Of a stretch of 8,267 bases of DNA, positions 5,516-8,267 are shown in pieces. Both the position numbers and the translations under genes were made by a program. The notes under the pieces are model-generated. The model saw only the letters and a program-made list of their open reading frames with translations, did not search any database and was not told the DNA's origin. The DNA is from Deltaproteobacteria bacterium UBA2385 (lineage in GTDB: Bacteria > Myxococcota_A > UBA796 > UBA2385), in assembly GCA_002343455.1 (NCBI GenBank), contig DDSR01000286.1, positions 1 through 8,267 of the forward strand, in the 5' to 3' direction. Numbering within the stretch: the stretch's first letter is position 1; every line of letters begins with the position of its first letter.

Positions 5516-5531
5516 CCTCTGCGCTCCTCCC

Positions 5532-5544
5532 GGCCAGACTGGCC
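5532..5544. promoter_or_regulatory. 13-bp palindrome in the divergent intergenic region
   Basis: GGCCAG (5532-5537) and CTGGCC (5539-5544) are perfect inverted repeats around one base. The site lies just upstream of the ribosome binding site of the minus-strand operon and 76 bases before the radical SAM start codon. It could be an operator, or in the minus-strand mRNA a small leader hairpin. Short GC palindromes are common in DNA this GC-rich, so confidence is low. Confidence 0.3.
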
Positions 5545-5619
5545 CGCGCGCCTGATATCCCCTCGCGTATCCTCACGAGCACGCTAGAGTCCTGGCGCTG
5601 CCCCCTCCCCGAGGCCCCC

Positions 5620-7119
5620 ATGCGCGTCATGCTGGTCAACCCGCCGATCGACTCCGTGCTCGCCAACGGCACGGTCAACCCCGTCACGGCCTACCTCTTC
5701 TACAACTCGGCGCCGCTGGGCATCCTCTACATCGCGGCCATGCTCGAACGGCACGGCCACGAGGTCGCCGTCATCGACGCGCCCGCCCAGGGTCTGGACG
5801 TGACCGGCACCGTCAAGGAGATCGAGGCCTTCAAGCCCGAGCTGATCGGGGTTGGCTCCTTCACCGTCACCTTCGAGACGACCAAGGTCCTCGGCCGCAG
5901 GCTGAAGGAGGCCCTCCCCGGCGTCCCGCTGGTCCTCGGCAGCTACCACGTCACCCTCGTCCCCCACGAGGCCATGGGCCAGTCCGACTTCGACGTCGGC
6001 GTGCTGGGAGAGGGCGAGCACACCATGCTCGACCTCGTCGAGTGGGCGGCCGGCCGCAAGGAGCTCTCCGAGGTCGAGGGCGTCGTCTACCGCGACGGCG
6101 AGGGGCTGCACTTCACGCCCCCCCGCAGCAAGCTGCGCGAGCTGGACGAGCTGCCCTTCCCGGCCCGCCACCTGCTGCCTCCCAACATCTACAAGCCCAT
6201 CCCCGTCGACGACCACTCCTTCCCCAAGTTCGCGATGATCACCAGCCGGGGCTGCCCGCACGCCTGCGCCTTCTGCCAGAAGTCACGCAGCGGCTACCGC
6301 AGCCACTCGGCCCGCTACATCGCCGACGAGGTCGAGCACCTGGTCCGCGACTTCGGCGTCCGCGACATCGCCTTCGTCGACAGCCTCTTCTGCGCCAACA
6401 AGAAGCGCGTCCACGCCATCTGCGACGAGCTGATCGCCCGGGGCCTGCACAAGCAGGTCAGCTGGACCTGCTCCAGCCGGGTCGAGGTCGTCGACAAGCC
6501 CCTGCTCCAGAAGATGAAGGACGCCGGCTGCTGGCGCACCCGCTTCGGCATCGAGTCCGGCAACGACGAGGTGCTCGACTTCATCTCCAAGGGCATCACC
6601 AAGGAGAAGATCCGCGACGCCATCACCTGGGCCGACGAGGTCGGGCTCCGGCCCAAGGCCTTCCTGATGCTGGGCCATATGCCCGACACCCGCGAGACCA
6701 TCGAAGAGACCATCGCCTTCGCCAAGTCCCTGCCCCTGCACGATGTCACCGTGCAGATCAACACCCTGCTGCCCGAGACCCCCCAGATGGAGATCTGGCA
6801 GCGCGAGGGCCACCGCTGGGGCCGGGTCGTCAACGAGAGCGACGACGAGAAGAGCTTCTGGGAGCCCACCTTCGTGCCCTGGGGCCTCGAACCGGAAGAG
6901 GTCGTCGAGCTGCACCGCCGCTTCTACCGCGAGTTCTACCTGCGGCCCGTGACCCTTGCTCGCCACGCCGAGGCCATCTCCAGCTGGCGAGACGTCGGCA
7001 AGTACGCCCAGGCCAGCAGCCTCTTCGGCTTCCTCTTCTTCAACAGCAAGCTGCCCTCGCTCAAGTCCCTGCGGGCGGCCTTTGGCAGCGGCGGGCAGGG
7101 GCTGGAGGCTACGGGCTGA
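5620..7119 (+). CDS. Class B radical SAM enzyme with N-terminal cobalamin-binding-type domain
   Basis: The 499-residue protein has the architecture of B12-dependent radical SAM enzymes. Residues 1-140 form a Rossmann-like B12-binding-type domain (MRVMLVNPPI, APLGILYIAAMLERHGHEVAVID, LVLGSYHVT, VLGEGEHT). A linker (LRELDELPFPARHLLP) leads to the radical SAM barrel from about 204 with the Cx3Cx2C cluster motif, Cys212, Cys216 and Cys219 (GCPHACAFC), which binds the 4Fe-4S cluster and SAM. Further barrel landmarks are IAFVDSLF (250-257), RFGIESGNDEVL (308-319) and FLMLGHMPDTRETIEETI (348-365). The family includes BchE, hopanoid methylases and phosphonate or peptide methyltransferases; the substrate cannot be named here. 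The canonical DxHxxG cobalamin loop reads DAPAQG (53-58), with Pro for His, so a base-off His-ligated cobalamin is unlikely. The ATG has GAGG five bases upstream (5611-5614). It is divergent from the amidotransferase operon. Confidence 0.93.
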   Translation: MRVMLVNPPIDSVLANGTVNPVTAYLFYNSAPLGILYIAAMLERHGHEVAVIDAPAQGLDVTGTVKEIEAFKPELIGVGSFTVTFETTKVLGRRLKEALPGVPLVLGSYHVTLVPHEAMGQSDFDVGVLGEGEHTMLDLVEWAAGRKELSEVEGVVYRDGEGLHFTPPRSKLRELDELPFPARHLLPPNIYKPIPVDDHSFPKFAMITSRGCPHACAFCQKSRSGYRSHSARYIADEVEHLVRDFGVRDIAFVDSLFCANKKRVHAICDELIARGLHKQVSWTCSSRVEVVDKPLLQKMKDAGCWRTRFGIESGNDEVLDFISKGITKEKIRDAITWADEVGLRPKAFLMLGHMPDTRETIEETIAFAKSLPLHDVTVQINTLLPETPQMEIWQREGHRWGRVVNESDDEKSFWEPTFVPWGLEPEEVVELHRRFYREFYLRPVTLARHAEAISSWRDVGKYAQASSLFGFLFFNSKLPSLKSLRAAFGSGGQGLEATG

Positions 7120-7124
7120 TCCGC

Positions 7125-7148
7125 TCCGGGGCCCAGGCTTGCCCGGGA
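7125..7148 (+). terminator. GC-rich hairpin after the radical SAM gene
   Basis: TCCGGGGC (7125-7132) and GCCCGGGA (7141-7148) pair at seven of eight positions with an 8-base loop. A competing perfect 5-bp register exists (CCGGG/CCCGG). It begins 6 bases after the stop codon, as a terminator would, but there is no T-run. It could reduce read-through into the nrnA-like gene or be incidental. Confidence 0.3.
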
Positions 7149-7195
7149 TCGAGGTCGCGTTATCGGCCACCTCCGCCCCGCGTGCCCGGTCTCCG

Positions 7196-8200
7196 ATGCT
7201 CGGCGCCCCCCACATCGTCCGCCCTGCTGCCCGCGACGCGGCCGCCGCTCTGCGCGCCGCGGTGGCTCAGGCCCGCGCGGTGCTGCTGACCGGCCCGATC
7301 GCTCCCGACGGCGACAGCATCGGCGCCTGCCTCGCCCTGGCCGCGGGCCTGCGGGCCCTCGGTCCGGCCCGCATCGACGTCGCCGGCAGCGTCTCCTACC
7401 GCTACGCCTGGATGCCCGGCGCCCAGGGGATGCTCCCCGACGACCAGATCGCCGCCGACTACGACCTCGTCGTCGTCCTCGACGGCGACGCCCGCCGGCT
7501 CGAGCCGCCCATCGCCGCCGCCTTCCAGGCCGCCCCCAAGCGGGCCATCGTCGACCACCACCGCTCCACCCAGGTCCAGGGCTACGACATCGCCCTGGTC
7601 GACGCCAGCGCCTCCAGCACCTGTGACCTCGTCTACGAGCTGCTGCTCGCCTGGGGCCACCCGCTCGACCGCGCCACCGCCCAGCTCATCTACGCCGGCA
7701 TCGTCTTCGACACCGGCGGCTTCCGCCACAGCAACACCACGCCGCAGACCCACCTGCTGGCCGCCCGCCTCGTCGCCCAGGGCATCGACCACGCCGCCAT
7801 CAGCACCCGCATCCTCTTCGACCGCAGCCAGGCCGGGGTGCGCCTGCTGGCCGCCGTCCTGGCGGGGGCCGAGTACCGGGTCGACGGCCGCCTCGCCATC
7901 GGCCAGGCCAGCTTCGAGCTCGGCTCCAGCCTGGGCGCCGGCCCGGGCGACATCGAGGGCATCGTCGACCACCTCGTCTACACCAGCGGCGTCGAGCTGG
8001 CCTGCCTGCTCATCGAGCAGCAGCCCGGCTCCGTCAAGCTCTCCCTGCGCAGCCGCTCCGTCGTCGACGTCGCCGCCCTCGCCCGCAGCCTCTCGCCAGG
8101 CGGCGGAGGCCACGCCCGGGCCGCAGGCGCCACCATCGAAGGGACCGTACCCCAGGTGCTCGCCCAGGTCCTGCCCGCGCTGGAGCTGGCGGTCCGATAG
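7196..8200 (+). CDS. NrnA-like DHH/DHHA1 phosphoesterase (oligoribonuclease / pAp phosphatase family)
   Basis: The ATG at 7196 gives 334 residues, the usual NrnA length, and places motif I near residue 34 as in the family. The frame stays open upstream to 6956, but that overlaps the radical SAM gene and gives a Ser/Pro-rich nonsense extension. No clear Shine-Dalgarno precedes the ATG. Motifs in order are PDGDSIG (37-43), VVVLDGD (92-98), VDHHRS (119-124), GIVFDTGGFRHSNTTP (168-183) and the DHHA1 signature GGGGHARAAG (302-311). NrnA enzymes degrade 2-5-nt RNA from the 5' or 3' end and dephosphorylate pAp, using two Mn ions in the cytosol. The residue that is His in the family's H-x-x-P-D-x-D motif is Pro34 here, and the usual Asn before PD is Ala36. 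One metal ligand therefore seems lost, although the other Asp and His ligands remain. Orthology with NrnA is likely; the exact substrate is uncertain, so no gene symbol is given. Confidence 0.88.
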   Translation: MLGAPHIVRPAARDAAAALRAAVAQARAVLLTGPIAPDGDSIGACLALAAGLRALGPARIDVAGSVSYRYAWMPGAQGMLPDDQIAADYDLVVVLDGDARRLEPPIAAAFQAAPKRAIVDHHRSTQVQGYDIALVDASASSTCDLVYELLLAWGHPLDRATAQLIYAGIVFDTGGFRHSNTTPQTHLLAARLVAQGIDHAAISTRILFDRSQAGVRLLAAVLAGAEYRVDGRLAIGQASFELGSSLGAGPGDIEGIVDHLVYTSGVELACLLIEQQPGSVKLSLRSRSVVDVAALARSLSPGGGGHARAAGATIEGTVPQVLAQVLPALELAVR

Positions 8201-8211
8201 CGCGAAGCGCC

Positions 8212-8229
8212 CGCCGCCCAGTGGCGGCG
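8212..8229 (+). terminator. Strong GC hairpin after the NrnA-like gene
   Basis: CGCCGCC (8212-8218) and GGCGGCG (8223-8229) form a perfect 7-bp stem with a CAGT loop, starting 12 bases after the stop codon. A purine-rich stretch (TGGAGGGGGG) rather than a T-run follows. A non-canonical intrinsic terminator is plausible in such GC-rich DNA. The remaining bases to 8267 show no supported gene; a gene starting beyond the window cannot be excluded. Confidence 0.45.
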
Positions 8230-8267
8230 TGGAGGGGGGTGACCTGTCGAGGAGTGGTTGGACCGGG

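Noticed and set aside
5561..5590. TATCCT or TAGAGT as a -10 box for the radical SAM gene
   Set aside because: Each matches only four of six positions and neither has a recognisable -35 element at proper spacing.
6956..7195. N-terminal extension of the NrnA-like gene into the radical SAM gene
   Set aside because: The added 80 residues are Ser/Pro/Arg-rich out-of-frame translation of the radical SAM gene. Starting at 7196 gives the normal family length.
6042..7289. 415-codon plus-strand ORF overlapping the radical SAM gene in another frame
   Set aside because: It is an extreme Arg/Pro/Gly/Leu composition frame-shadow of the radical SAM gene.
6283..8113. Two minus-strand ORFs of 310 and 317 codons opposite the radical SAM and NrnA-like genes
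   Set aside because: Both are low-complexity Gly/Val/Asp/Ala antisense shadows of genes with clear catalytic motifs.

Overview
The window is chromosomal DNA from a very GC-rich bacterium (by eye around 70 % G+C). It shows a strong codon third-position GC bias, many spurious antisense ORFs, two TPR proteins, a textbook sigma-54 promoter, ThyX, and a B12-type radical SAM enzyme. This mix fits a Myxococcota or related deltaproteobacterial lineage. That placement is an inference; nothing in the window fixes the taxon. No rRNA, tRNA, CRISPR array, insertion sequence, phage gene or replication origin was seen.

Layout. (1) 3-1454 (+) is the 3' part of a large gene for a protein with an acidic, proline-rich disordered region followed by four TPR repeats. 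Its last codons lie in the first of three identical 25-bp tandem repeats (1428-1502). (2) 1455-1655 is a regulatory region: the remaining repeats, a 16-bp palindrome, a consensus-perfect sigma-54 promoter (1610-1625), and an inverted repeat across the predicted transcription start. It drives a 59-residue orphan protein (1656-1835). (3) thyX (1837-2736, -) converges on that small gene with one base between the stop codons. (4) Divergent from thyX are a 69-residue DUF5522 cysteine-motif protein (2805-3014, +), probably leaderless, and a two-domain TPR protein of unknown function (3056-4204, +). (5) A minus-strand operon of a C-terminally membrane-anchored protein (4964-5515) and a class I glutamine amidotransferase (4221-4967) is joined by a 4-base GTGA stop/start overlap. 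(6) Divergent from it is a class B (cobalamin-domain) radical SAM enzyme (5620-7119, +), followed after 76 bases by an NrnA-like DHH/DHHA1 phosphoesterase (7196-8200, +) and a strong GC hairpin (8212-8229).

How the genes work together. Most are housekeeping or conserved-hypothetical genes with no evident common pathway. ThyX (dTMP synthesis) and the NrnA-like enzyme (nano-RNA and pAp turnover) both belong to nucleotide metabolism but are far apart and are not an operon. The only clear coupling is the membrane protein with the amidotransferase.

The most noteworthy element is the sigma-54-controlled small gene with its layered upstream sites. The next is the apparent loss of the motif-I metal-ligand histidine in the NrnA-like protein. 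No stretch longer than about 200 bases lacks a gene.
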